DNA of 32,084 nt from Streptomyces sp. PH10-H1. Lineage in GTDB: Bacteria; Actinomycetota; Actinomycetes; Streptomycetales; Streptomycetaceae. Below the pieces are notes generated by a model, which saw only the letters and a list, made by a program, of their open reading frames with translations, made no database searches and had not been told where the DNA came from. Positions 16,060 to 23,880 of this stretch are shown here, piece after piece (position 1 is the first letter of the stretch; every line of letters begins with the position of its first letter). The translations under genes and the position numbers were made by a program. The stretch is taken from positions 1 through 32,084 of the forward strand of contig NZ_JASISZ010000037.1 of NCBI RefSeq assembly GCF_030063355.1, written 5' to 3'.

Positions 16060-16986
16060 TTAGAGAAAGAAGCCGTGCTGATCGGCGACCTGCTCGTACC
16101 CCTCAAGCCGTGCCTGCGTCCGCTCGGGATCCGCGTCGGCCATCGACTGCAGCAGGGCGGCGGAGAGGACACCCGGCGCCGCATACGAGTCGAAGACCAG
16201 CCGTGACCCGGTGCTGACGGTCAGCGCCACATCCGCCTCGTCCACCAGCGGACCCAGGGTGAGATCCGTGATCAGTACGGTGCGCAGCCCCGCGCTGCTG
16301 GCCGCCCGCAGCGCGGCCAGCGTCTCCTTGGCGTGCCGGGGCATGGCGAATGCCAGCACCCACGTCCCGCCCGCCGCCCGGGACTGCAGCAGCGCGTCGT
16401 ACGCGACGCTGCCGCCACGTGTCACCAGACGTACATCGGGGTGGATACGCCGGGCGGCATAGGCGAAGTACTCCGCCAGCGACACCGAGATCCGCAGACC
16501 GAGAACGGTCAGTGGCACCGAGCGGGCCAGCTCACGGCCGATGTCCAGCACCTGATTGGTGTCGGCGAGCAGCCGGCGCAGGTTCTCCAGGTTCTCGATC
16601 TCGGCGTTGACGGCCGCCTGCAACTCGTTGTGCCGGATCTGTTCCCGGCTCTGCGGAGATCCCGCGACCGCGCTCAGGGCGATCGGCTGCAGGACGTCCC
16701 GCAGGGCGGGATAGCCACTGAACCCCAGGGAGGTGGCAAAGCGGGTCACGGACGGCTGACTCACGCCGGCCCGTTCCGCGAGCTCAGTGATCGAGAGGAA
16801 CGCGGCCTCGGTGAGGTGATCGATCAGATACTGGGCGATACGCCGCTGGCCCGGCGACAGCTGATGGCCGTCGAACAGCGCGCGGACCCGGTCTGCCGGG
16901 GCGCGCTCCTGGTCCGACGACTGCCCACCCGGCTCACTCGGCGTGATCGCAGCTGCCTGTGCGCGTGCCTGCTGCCCCGATGACAC
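16060..16986 (-). CDS. MurR/RpiR-family transcriptional regulator
   Basis: A 308-residue regulator with an N-terminal HTH_6 domain (residues ~35-105: 'LSPGQRRIAQYLIDHL', 'FLSITELAERAGVSQPSVTR', 'FATSLGFSGYPALRDVL') and a C-terminal SIS sugar-isomerase-like ligand domain (~125-270: 'SVPLTVLGLRISVSLAEYFA', 'VLAFAMPRHAKETLAALRAA'). The start is GTG with an excellent aaggaggt site. RpiR proteins respond to phosphorylated sugars or other small molecules. It is divergent from the saccharopine dehydrogenase operon across 356 bases, so that operon is its most likely target; the ligand may be an amino-acid pathway intermediate rather than a sugar, which is inference. Confidence 0.9.
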   Translation of the reverse strand: MSSGQQARAQAAAITPSEPGGQSSDQERAPADRVRALFDGHQLSPGQRRIAQYLIDHLTEAAFLSITELAERAGVSQPSVTRFATSLGFSGYPALRDVLQPIALSAVAGSPQSREQIRHNELQAAVNAEIENLENLRRLLADTNQVLDIGRELARSVPLTVLGLRISVSLAEYFAYAARRIHPDVRLVTRGGSVAYDALLQSRAAGGTWVLAFAMPRHAKETLAALRAASSAGLRTVLITDLTLGPLVDEADVALTVSTGSRLVFDSYAAPGVLSAALLQSMADADPERTQARLEGYEQVADQHGFFL

Positions 16987-17342
16987 CGGTGGACCTCCTT
17001 CTCATGCCACTCGTGATCAAAACATAACTCACGCACTGTGGCCGACCGGCGAAACACCTCCGCCACTCCTCCGCCGACATGGTCGGTCCACGAGCGGGGC
17101 CGGTCCCCGCCCGGTGGGGAACCGGTGGAGAACGGCTGGATCGCCGTGCCGCGCCGGGGAGGGGGACTACCGCGAGTTCCCTGCGAGGCGGGAGGCTCAG
17201 GTTATGCCGAGGAACTGGCCGAGTTCGCCTCTCCGACCGGACGTTCGTGACGCCGACGCCCGTGACCCTCACCCTCCGTACCGCCCGTACCCTCCGACCC
17301 TCCGACCCCCGAATCCGCCGCGAGAGAGGAAGGACCCTCCTG
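16987..17342. promoter_or_regulatory. Divergent promoter region between rpiR-type regulator and saccharopine operon
   Basis: No gene is supported in these 356 bases. Close to the regulator start is an AT-rich patch, gtgatcaaaacataactcac (17013-17032), flanked by 4-bp inverted arms gtga/tcac. It is the best candidate for regulator binding or for the -10 region of the regulator's own promoter (tatgtt on the minus strand). On the other side, the operon start has a gaggaagga ribosome site. I could not define a clear -35/-10 pair for the operon. Confidence 0.4.
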
Positions 17343-18476
17343 ATGTCCGACATGCCACGGTTATGGATGCGGCAGGAGTCCCGGCCGAGGGAGCGGCGTG
17401 CGCCGATCGTGCCCGAGGACGCCGCACGGCTGGTGGAGAGCGGCGTTCGGCTCACCGTCGAGGAATCCCCGCAGCGTGTCTTCCCGCTCGCGGACTACGT
17501 CGAGGCAGGCTGTGAGGTCGGGGCGGCGGGCAGCTGGACCGAGGCTCCGGACGGTCACTACATCGTCGGCCTGAAGGAACTCCCGGAGAAACCAAGCGAC
17601 TTGCGCCACCGGCACATCTACTTCGGCCACGCCTACAAGGGCCAGACGGGCGCCCGCGCGCTGCTGGACCGGTTCACGGCGGGCGGTGGCGCGCTGCTCG
17701 ACCTGGAATACCTCACCGACGACGACGGCCGCCGCCTCGCGGCCTTCGGCTACTGGGCCGGATACGTCGGCGCGGCCCTCGCGGTGCTCAGCCGGCGCGG
17801 GCGGCTCGACACGCCGCTCGTACCGCTCGGCAAGAGCGAGCTGGACGCCGCACTGCGTGCGTCACGCGCCCCCGCGGTGACGGCCCCCGCGGTGACGGCT
17901 GCATCGGTGACTGCTCCATCGGGGACGGACGGACAGCCCCTGAGCGCCCTGGTGATCGGCGCGCTGGGCCGCTGTGGCCGGGGTGCGTGCGACGCCTTGG
18001 AGACGGCGGGGCTGACGCCGACCCGGTGGGACGTGGACGAGACCGAGAACCTGGACCGGGAGGCCCTGCTCGCGCACGACATCCTGGTCAACACCGTCCT
18101 GACCACCCAACCCATTCCGCCGTTCCTGACCCCGTCCGACCTCGACGATCCGCGCCGCAGGCTCTCCACGATCTGCGACGTCACCTGCGATGTGACCTCG
18201 CAGTGCAACGTCCTGCCGATTTACGACGACGTCACCGACTGGGGGCACCCGGTCCGGCGGCTGCGCGGCGGGGACCGGCCGGTGGATGTGATCGCCATCG
18301 ACAATCTGCCCTCGCTGCTCCCCGGAGAAGCCAGCCGCGCCTTCTCGGCCGAGCTGCTGCCGCAGTTGCTGAACCTGGTGTCGCAGGGCGACACCGCACC
18401 GGCCTGGGCGCGCTGCCTGCGCACCTTCGAAGCGGCGGCCCGCGCCGGGAGCGAGGAGAACGACCATGCCCGATGA
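17343..18476 (+). CDS. Saccharopine dehydrogenase, L-lysine-forming (LYS1) type
   Basis: A 377-residue enzyme of the alanine dehydrogenase/LYS1 fold, which interconverts saccharopine with lysine plus 2-oxoglutarate using NAD. Visible are the N-terminal 'MRQESRPRERRAPIVPEDAA' (substrate Arg/Lys region), 'VGLKELPE', 'HIYFGHAYKGQ' (active-site His and Lys) and the dinucleotide fold 'ALVIGALGRCGRGACDALE'. A TTA leucine codon is codon 7 (17361-17363), a sign of bldA-tRNA dependence. Between the two domains a 15-bp unit is repeated about three times (17874-17918), giving an expanded Ala/Val/Thr linker. The ATG has a gaggaagga site. It overlaps the next gene by 11 bases; together they form the two-step lysine/alpha-aminoadipate semialdehyde route. 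Confidence 0.87.
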   Translation: MSDMPRLWMRQESRPRERRAPIVPEDAARLVESGVRLTVEESPQRVFPLADYVEAGCEVGAAGSWTEAPDGHYIVGLKELPEKPSDLRHRHIYFGHAYKGQTGARALLDRFTAGGGALLDLEYLTDDDGRRLAAFGYWAGYVGAALAVLSRRGRLDTPLVPLGKSELDAALRASRAPAVTAPAVTAASVTAPSGTDGQPLSALVIGALGRCGRGACDALETAGLTPTRWDVDETENLDREALLAHDILVNTVLTTQPIPPFLTPSDLDDPRRRLSTICDVTCDVTSQCNVLPIYDDVTDWGHPVRRLRGGDRPVDVIAIDNLPSLLPGEASRAFSAELLPQLLNLVSQGDTAPAWARCLRTFEAAARAGSEENDHAR

Positions 18477-19671
18477 GGCGACCAGCACCGTTCCCGCACA
18501 GCAGGTACCGGCGAGCGGCACCGTGCACTGGATAGGCACCGGCCTGTCGACCGGCTCCACCGGCCTGCGGCTGCTGTGCGACCGGGCCGAACGTGTCCTG
18601 ATGTGGGGCCGCACCGAGGAGCGGGCCGCCGGCCGGCTGGCACAGCTGGGGCTGACCGGCCGGGCCGGGGTACGGGCGCTGGACGACGGAGCGCTTGCCG
18701 CCCTGGTGCGCTCCGGCGACATCGTGGTCTCCATGCTGCCCGCCACCGAACACGCCGCGCTGCTGCGGCTGTGTGTGGAACGCGGCGCCCACTTCGCCTG
18801 CTCCAGCTACGTCTCCGAGCCGATCCGGGACCAGGCCGCCGAGGCCGCGCGCAGGGGTGTCGTCGTGCTGACCGAAGCCGGGCTCGACCCCGGCATCGAT
18901 CATCTCCTGGCGCACGAACTGATCGAGCGCGCCAGGAACGCGGTCGGCGACCAGGCCGAGTCGGTCGAGTTCACGTCGTTCTGCGGTGGCCTGCCGGCCG
19001 AACCGAACGACTTCCGCTACCGGTTCAGCTGGGCACCTTACGGGGTGCTCGCCGCCTTGAACTCGCCCTCGCGGTACATCGACCGGGATACGGAACGTAC
19101 CTCCGCGCACCCGTGGGAGGCCACCCGTCCGCACCACCTCGGCGGCGAGGAGTTCGAGGTCTACCCCAACCGCGACAGCGTGCCGTTCATCGCCCAGTAC
19201 GGGGTGCCGGACGGATGGCATCTGACGGCCTTCGTCCGGGGCACGCTGCGCAACGCGGGCTGGCTCAGGGCCTGGGAGCCGGTCTTCGAGACCGTCAGGA
19301 CCGGCGACGAGGACCGGATCCGCAGGCTGGCGGAGGAGCTGGCCAAGCGCTACCCGACGACCGACGCCGACCGCGACCGGGTCGTCCTCTCCGTCGCGCT
19401 GGCAGTCCGCCGCGCGGACGGAACGGGCTGGCACGGCGCGTACCTGCTGGACCTGACCGGCGACGGTACGGAGAGCGCGATGGCCCGCTGCGTGTCGCTG
19501 CCGCTCAGCTTCGGCATCACCCGCATCCTGGACGGCGCGCTGCCGGCGGGCCTCAACCGGGCGGCGGAGAGCGCCGAGGAGGCCGGCCGCTGGCTGCGGT
19601 TCCTGGACGACAACGGTGTGAAATCCGTCTTCCAGGAGGCATCCGGCACCGGCCGTGGAGCATCGGCATGA
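18466..19671 (+). CDS. Saccharopine dehydrogenase, glutamate-forming (LYS9) type
   Basis: A 401-residue saccharopine reductase/dehydrogenase family protein, which cleaves saccharopine to glutamate and alpha-aminoadipate semialdehyde (or the reverse). It has an N-terminal Rossmann fold ('VHWIGTGLSTGSTGLRLLC', 'MWGRTEERA', 'GDIVVSMLPATEH') and the family's central signature 'ACSSYVSEPI', 'EAGLDPGIDHLLAHELIE', 'FCGGLPAE' and 'RFSWAPYGVLAALNSP'. The length fits bacterial LYS9-like enzymes. Its ATG lies inside the end of the LYS1-type gene and its own stop overlaps the next ATG (ATGA), so three proteins are translationally coupled. Pairing with LYS1 suggests lysine degradation or alpha-aminoadipate supply; direction cannot be read from sequence. 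Confidence 0.87.
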   Translation: MPDEATSTVPAQQVPASGTVHWIGTGLSTGSTGLRLLCDRAERVLMWGRTEERAAGRLAQLGLTGRAGVRALDDGALAALVRSGDIVVSMLPATEHAALLRLCVERGAHFACSSYVSEPIRDQAAEAARRGVVVLTEAGLDPGIDHLLAHELIERARNAVGDQAESVEFTSFCGGLPAEPNDFRYRFSWAPYGVLAALNSPSRYIDRDTERTSAHPWEATRPHHLGGEEFEVYPNRDSVPFIAQYGVPDGWHLTAFVRGTLRNAGWLRAWEPVFETVRTGDEDRIRRLAEELAKRYPTTDADRDRVVLSVALAVRRADGTGWHGAYLLDLTGDGTESAMARCVSLPLSFGITRILDGALPAGLNRAAESAEEAGRWLRFLDDNGVKSVFQEASGTGRGASA

Positions 19672-20492
19672 CCGGCTCGACGGCCGACCCCGGTGCCGGT
19701 CTTCTGCGCCTGCACGCCATCGTCCCGCACCTGACCACCGGCGATCTGTTACGGGGTGTCTCCCGCGTTCTCAGGGCCGGCGGCACCCCGCTCGGGGTGT
19801 GGCGCGCGGGACGGCACGGACAGGTGCTGCGGCACGACGGGGTCACGGCCGAGGTGGCCGGATCGTGGGACGGGCCGGAACTGCGGCTGCGCTGCGGGAA
19901 CGGTCCGGCGCACGCGTCCCGGGCCGGGGAACTGCTGGCGGACATCGCCGTCGCGGCCGGAGACGCGAAGCAGGATCCCCGGCCCCGGGCCCGCATCCCG
20001 ACCGCCGGCAGCTGGAGCGGGAACGGCTACCGGGCCTGGCAGGCCATGATGCGTCACTGGTGTGTTCCCGAGAGCGCAGTGGCAGAGATCAGAGCACCCG
20101 GACAACTGAGCCCCGTCGACTGGCTGTTTGCGGACTCGCCAACGCTGGACTCGCCCATGCACGAAGAGCGACCGCACACCGAGTCGTTGACCTTCGTCTT
20201 CGACCACATAGGGCCCCCGGAACCCCCACGCGGATGGCTGCTCCGGTCATGGTTCTCCCCGGACGCCGGCACCTTCCACCTCTCGGTGCGGTCGCGCCCG
20301 CCGGGCCGCCTGCAGGTGCGGACGCCGCTCTCCGCAGACCGCGAGCAGGCGGCGGCGCTGCTGTCGGCCTGGCGGACCGTGACCGCAGAACTGGACGACC
20401 GCCCCGATCTGCCGCCGGCCGCCCTCAGCATTCCGCCGCGCGCCTTCGTCCTCCCGCATCACCCCTCGGCGGCACACTGCTGGAACAACTAG
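19668..20492 (+). CDS. Unknown protein, third gene of the saccharopine operon
   Basis: A 274-residue soluble protein that I do not recognise. It contains 'GVSRVLRAGGTPLGVWRAG' near the start and a later beta-rich part ('ESLTFVFDHIGPPEPPRGWL', 'FHLSVRSRPPGRLQV'). There is no signal peptide, membrane segment or obvious catalytic motif. The ATG overlaps the upstream stop as ATGA, and the operon context suggests a role with lysine/alpha-aminoadipate metabolism or in using its product. A TTA leucine codon is codon 28 (19749-19751), the second in this operon. The end overlaps a decayed gene on the other strand by about 70 bases. Confidence 0.7.
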   Translation: MTGSTADPGAGLLRLHAIVPHLTTGDLLRGVSRVLRAGGTPLGVWRAGRHGQVLRHDGVTAEVAGSWDGPELRLRCGNGPAHASRAGELLADIAVAAGDAKQDPRPRARIPTAGSWSGNGYRAWQAMMRHWCVPESAVAEIRAPGQLSPVDWLFADSPTLDSPMHEERPHTESLTFVFDHIGPPEPPRGWLLRSWFSPDAGTFHLSVRSRPPGRLQVRTPLSADREQAAALLSAWRTVTAELDDRPDLPPAALSIPPRAFVLPHHPSAAHCWNN

Positions 20493-21534
20493 CCCTGGCC
20501 GCCCGGCGGTGCCTTGCCGGCGAGGAAGTCGAAGGCGAGGCCGCTGGAGCCTTCGCCCGGCCGGCGGTGCGGCGGGCGCTGAGCCAGACCGACACCCGGC
20601 CGTCGCGCCAGCGAGTGCGGTTGTAGGACACGGTGATTCTGGTGCCGGACTGCGGCACCTCCTCCTCGTTGACGAAGTACTGGATCCCGAGGTCGAAGCC
20701 TTCGCACAGCAGCGCCGTGCGGGGATGGACGGACTTGCCGTCGACCACGCTGGGCATGGCGGCGCGCTGCAGCTGGATGGCGCGGTTCCGGCCGGGGACA
20801 TGCACCGGGATGAACGGGATCCAGTTCTCCGGTACGGAATTCATGGCCTCGTACGCGACCGGGGCAGCCGGGGCCGGTGGCCTGGGCGGTGGTTTCAGGG
20901 GCAGCCGGTGCGCGAGGATCTCGGCGGCGACCTCGCTGCCGCGCCGGGGCTCGCCGGTGGCCAGCCGGACCGTCTGCTCGATGCCCCACACCATGTTCGC
21001 GCTCTCGTCGCGGATGAGGGCGACCTGCTCCAGCACCGGGCCGTCCGCGACCTTCGGCACGCTCGGCGGCAGGAGCAGGCTGGTGTCCGCGGCCACGTCC
21101 TCGTTGCCGATGGTGTCGAGGGTGAACATCGACCAGCGCTGCCAGCCGGCGTCATTGCCCGACCCGGCGGGGGTGATCCAGCGCTTCTGCCCGAAGACGT
21201 CGGTGACCACGAGTCCCTGGATCGACGCCAGCGTCCCGGCGGGCAGATCGCAGGGCAGGTGGTACCAGTCGTTGCTGTAGACGAGCGCGAACTCCAGGAA
21301 GATCAGCCAGGCCAGGTCGGTACTGTCCGGCCGGACGGCGGCGAAGTTGATACGGCCGTCCTCCAGGGCCCACCAGCGCGGCAGCGGCATGCCGGAGAAC
21401 CGCCCCGGGGCGGGAAAGACCGTGCGGTGGAACGAGGCGGAGGCCGCGGTGACGCCGCCGAGCGGCGGTTCCGGGTCGATCGAGAACGCGTGCCAGTCGA
21501 GCGTCCCCCCGGGGTACTCCAGCACGGTCAGCAC
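20425..21534 (-). pseudogene. Conserved large hypothetical protein, N-terminally truncated and frameshifted
   Basis: The 369 codons encode the C-terminal part of a conserved bacterial family of unknown function, recognised by 'RWWALEDGRINFAAVRP', 'LIFLEFALVYSNDWYHLPCD', 'IQGLVVTDVFGQKRWITPAG', 'VALIRDESANMVWGIEQTV' and 'NEEEVPQSGTRITVSYNRTR'. As I recall, relatives are longer and end with a 'GRGEGSSGLxFD'-like tail. Here that tail (GEGSSGLAFDFLAGK) is present but in another frame, reached if one G is restored near 20555-20562; it would then stop at 20490. The open frame extends upstream to a TAG near 21680 ('ENGEHRFSVAASPPGGGG'), with no start codon before the GTG at 21534, so the N-terminal part is missing. 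Confidence 0.65.
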
Positions 21535-21947
21535 CTTCTCGCCCCCGCCTCCGCCACCGGGCGGACTGGCGGCGACCGAGAAGCGGTGTTCCCCGTTTTC
21601 GCGGAGTTTCGGAACGCGGCGCCCTGCTCCGAACCATAGCCTGCACCGGCAGCAGTTGGCCGAACGGCTTGTTGTTGGGCGCTAGGTGCCCATGTGGGTG
21701 CCGGTGGGAGTGCTTCTCTGTGAACTGCGCGGGGGCGCGGTGTCGGCGGAAAACATTCGTCGAACAGCGGCCGGGGACCGGTGATGGAGAGGAATCCGGG
21801 CGGGGCGGTCCGGTTGCTACGGCCGCCCGGGTGAGGACGCCCGGGACACGTCGCGAGCGCGGCGCGAGGGCGGTCTCTGGAGGCGGCACGCCCGTAGCGT
21901 GCGGGTATGACGTACGACGACGGCGGAGACCGGGGCAGCCGCGACGC
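21535..21947. other. Boundary of the truncated gene and unassigned spacer
   Basis: Bases 21535-21679 still encode protein-like residues of the truncated minus-strand gene without a start codon. Bases 21680-21947 hold nothing I can assign; frames there are Arg/Pro-rich chance frames. The missing N-terminal part of the conserved gene would be expected here, so the break point is near 21680. Confidence 0.4.
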
Positions 21948-22536
21948 ATGAAGGAGCCTTCGCCGCGCGCCGCGGCACCGCACTTGACTCTGCGCGGCCG
22001 GAAAGCCGACCTGGCCCGGACCGCCGCCGGGTGCCTGCTGACAATTGCCCCGCTGTTGACGGCCTACGCGCTGCTGCCGAGCGACTCCAGGGGAGTGGGA
22101 TCAGTGACGCTGCGGCTGGTCGGCGCGATGTTGCTGGTTGCCGCCGTTCTGGTGCTCCAGGTGCGGGCGGTGCTGCACGCGGCCCATCCGGCCCTGCGTG
22201 CGGCCTGGGCGCTGACCACCGTCGTCGCGCTGTTCCTGCTGTCCTTCACCGCGGGGTACGCCTCGCTCAGCCATGTGGACACCCCGGCTTTCAGCGCGTC
22301 GCTGGCCGGGTCGACGCCCTCTATTTCACAGCGTCTTCGCCACGGTGGGATTCGGCGACCTTGTTCCCGTCAGCCAGCCGGCGAGGATCGCGGTCACCGT
22401 GCAGATGCTTCTGAATCTCGTCCTCATCGGCCTGGGGCTTCGGCTGGTGCTCCAAGCGGCGCGGCTCCGCCTCGCGCACCGGCCCGACCGCCCCGACATG
22501 CCCGACCGGCCGGGCGAAGAGGCGCAGGAGCGCTGA
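21948..22536 (+). pseudogene. Two-helix potassium channel-like gene broken by frameshifts
   Basis: The parts of a small ion channel lie in three frames. From the ATG at 21948 come two hydrophobic segments ('LLTIAPLLTAYALL', 'LRAAWALTTVVALFLLSFTA') up to 'AFSASLAG'. Then 'VDALYFT' (22310-22330) is in a second frame, and 'SVFATVGFGDLVPVSQPARI' followed by 'VTVQMLLNLVLIGLGLRLVL' in a third. TVGFGD is the potassium selectivity filter and the flanking residues fit the pore helix and last transmembrane helix. Two single-base losses, near 22308 and near 22331, would join the frames. Either the gene is dead or the sequence has base errors; read-level data would tell. Confidence 0.72.
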
Positions 22537-22591
22537 GCGAGCCGTCCTGGCGACCCGGTCACGGTCACCACCGCGGGCGTCAGAACGCCGT

Positions 22592-22882
22592 TCACCGGGG
22601 TGGGGCCACGAGGCCCGTCTCGTAGGCGATGATGACGAGCTGGACCCGGTCGCGGGCCCCGAGCTTGGCGATCAGCCGGGTCACATAGGTCTTGACGGTG
22701 GCCACGGTGATGAACAGTTCGGCGGCGATCTCGGTGTTGGACATGCCGCGCCCGACGAGGGTGAGCACCTCGCGTTCCCGTTCCGTGACGTTGTCGGCCA
22801 CCTGGCGGCTCGTAGTGGGTTCCGGGCGGCCGGCGAAGTCCGCGATCAGGCGGCGGGTGACGCTGGGGGCCCTCATCGCCAT
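22592..22882 (-). pseudogene. LuxR-type (NarL/FixJ) response-regulator output domain without receiver
   Basis: About 96 residues covering the linker ('APSVTRRLIADFAGRPE') and the complete LuxR helix-turn-helix ('VTEREREVLTLVGRGMSNTE', 'IAAELFITVATVKTYVTRLI'). Normal response regulators have about 120 further residues with the phosphorylated Asp upstream; these are absent. The joint is at about 22870, where the opposite strand encodes the end of a membrane protein ('LIAILLALIVVDRRDL' then stop). By chance or selection a gaggagg site stands six bases before the ATG at 22876, so a free output domain could still be made. I judge a truncated remnant more likely. Confidence 0.65.
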
Positions 22883-22933
22883 CCTCCTCGCCCTGATCGT
22901 CGTGGACCGCCGCGACCTGTAGGCGCTGCCAAT

Positions 22934-22973
22934 GCCTGCTGTGTCGTACTCCGGCCTGCTGTGTCGTACTCCG
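22934..22973. repeat. Perfect 20-bp tandem duplication
   Basis: gcctgctgtgtcgtactccg occurs twice in direct succession (22934-22953 and 22954-22973) just upstream of the DeoR-type regulator promoter. It looks like a recent duplication; a role as a repeated operator is possible but not shown. Confidence 0.9.
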
Positions 22974-22986
22974 CAAAGGTCACATG

Positions 22987-23005
22987 ATGTTGTTTATTCG
23001 AACAT
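22987..23005. promoter_or_regulatory. Candidate DeoR-type operator upstream of the regulator gene
   Basis: An inverted repeat atgtt-N9-aacat in an AT-rich patch (tgtttattcgaaca inside) lies 20-40 bases upstream of the DeoR-family start codon. DeoR/GlpR repressors commonly bind AT-rich inverted or direct repeats and control their own genes. The call rests on position and composition. Confidence 0.45.
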
Positions 23006-23025
23006 TGCTGTGTTAGAAATGGGGC

Positions 23026-23811
23026 ATGGGAGTAGCGAATCGTCTGGATCTCACTCTGCGGCTCGTGCAGGGCGCCGATCGTGTCTCCGTTGCGGAACTG
23101 GCCCGGCGGCTGGGTGTGTCGGAGATGACCGTGCGGCGCGATCTGGATGAGTTGGAGCGCCAGGGGCTGGTCAAGCGGGTGCACGGGGGCGCCGAAGCGA
23201 CGCGTTCGCGGGAGGGGGAGTCCGGGTTCGCGGTCCGGGAGAGGTGGCAGGCGGCGACCAAGGACCGTCTCGGTCGTGCGGTGGCCGGGTTGGTGGAGCC
23301 GGGGGCGACCGTGCTGCTCGACGCGGGTACGACGACCGTCCACGTCGCCGAGCACCTGATCGCCCGTGCGCCGTTGACAGTGGCGGTGCTCAGTCTGCAG
23401 GCGGCGGTGCGGCTGGCGGACCGGCCCGGGATCCGGCTGCTGGTGATCGGCGGTGAGTCCCGTCCGGGTGAGCGGTCGCTGATCGGACCGCACGCGGTGC
23501 GGACCCTGGAGACGATGGCGTTCGACACGTTCGTCATGTCGATCGGCGGCGTGCAGGCCGCGTACGGGTGGTCGGAGTTCTCCCTCGACGACGCAGCCGT
23601 GAAGCAGGCCGCGCTCTCCCAGGCCACCCGGACCATCGCGGTGGCCGATGCCACCAAGCTCGGCGTCCGCGCGTTCAGCCGGGTCACCACCCTCGACCGG
23701 GTGGACACCTTCGTCACGGACACCGCGGCCGACGACGTCGCCACCCATCCCAAGGGGCCCGAGACGCTCACCGCCCTGCGCGATGCGGGAGTCGACATCG
23801 TCCTGGCCTGA
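23026..23811 (+). CDS. DeoR/GlpR-family transcriptional repressor
   Basis: A 261-residue regulator. Residues ~5-60 form the winged HTH with the family signature 'VSVAELARRLGVSEMTVRRD', followed by 'DLDELERQGLVKRVHGGAEA'. The C-terminal DeoRC sensor domain, related to sugar-phosphate isomerases, shows 'LLDAGTTTVHVAEHL', 'LLVIGGESRPGERSLIGPHA', 'MSIGGVQAAYGWSEFSLDDA' and 'VADATKLGVRAFSRV'. It should bind a phosphorylated sugar. It is followed on the same strand, after 69 bases, by a deoxyribosyltransferase-like protein and a Nudix hydrolase, suggesting nucleotide or sugar-nucleotide salvage as the controlled process; that link is inference. Confidence 0.92.
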   Translation: MGVANRLDLTLRLVQGADRVSVAELARRLGVSEMTVRRDLDELERQGLVKRVHGGAEATRSREGESGFAVRERWQAATKDRLGRAVAGLVEPGATVLLDAGTTTVHVAEHLIARAPLTVAVLSLQAAVRLADRPGIRLLVIGGESRPGERSLIGPHAVRTLETMAFDTFVMSIGGVQAAYGWSEFSLDDAAVKQAALSQATRTIAVADATKLGVRAFSRVTTLDRVDTFVTDTAADDVATHPKGPETLTALRDAGVDIVLA

Positions 23812-23880
23812 TCCGCGCCCGCCCCTCGTCTCGTCCCGGTGCCGCCGGCCCGGGACCCCACCCGTGTACGGAGTGATGCT

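Noticed and set aside
18576..20626. Long overlapping plus-strand frames through the LYS9-type gene
   Set aside because: Arg/Pro-rich shadow frames; the real genes are the LYS9-type gene and the one starting at 19668.
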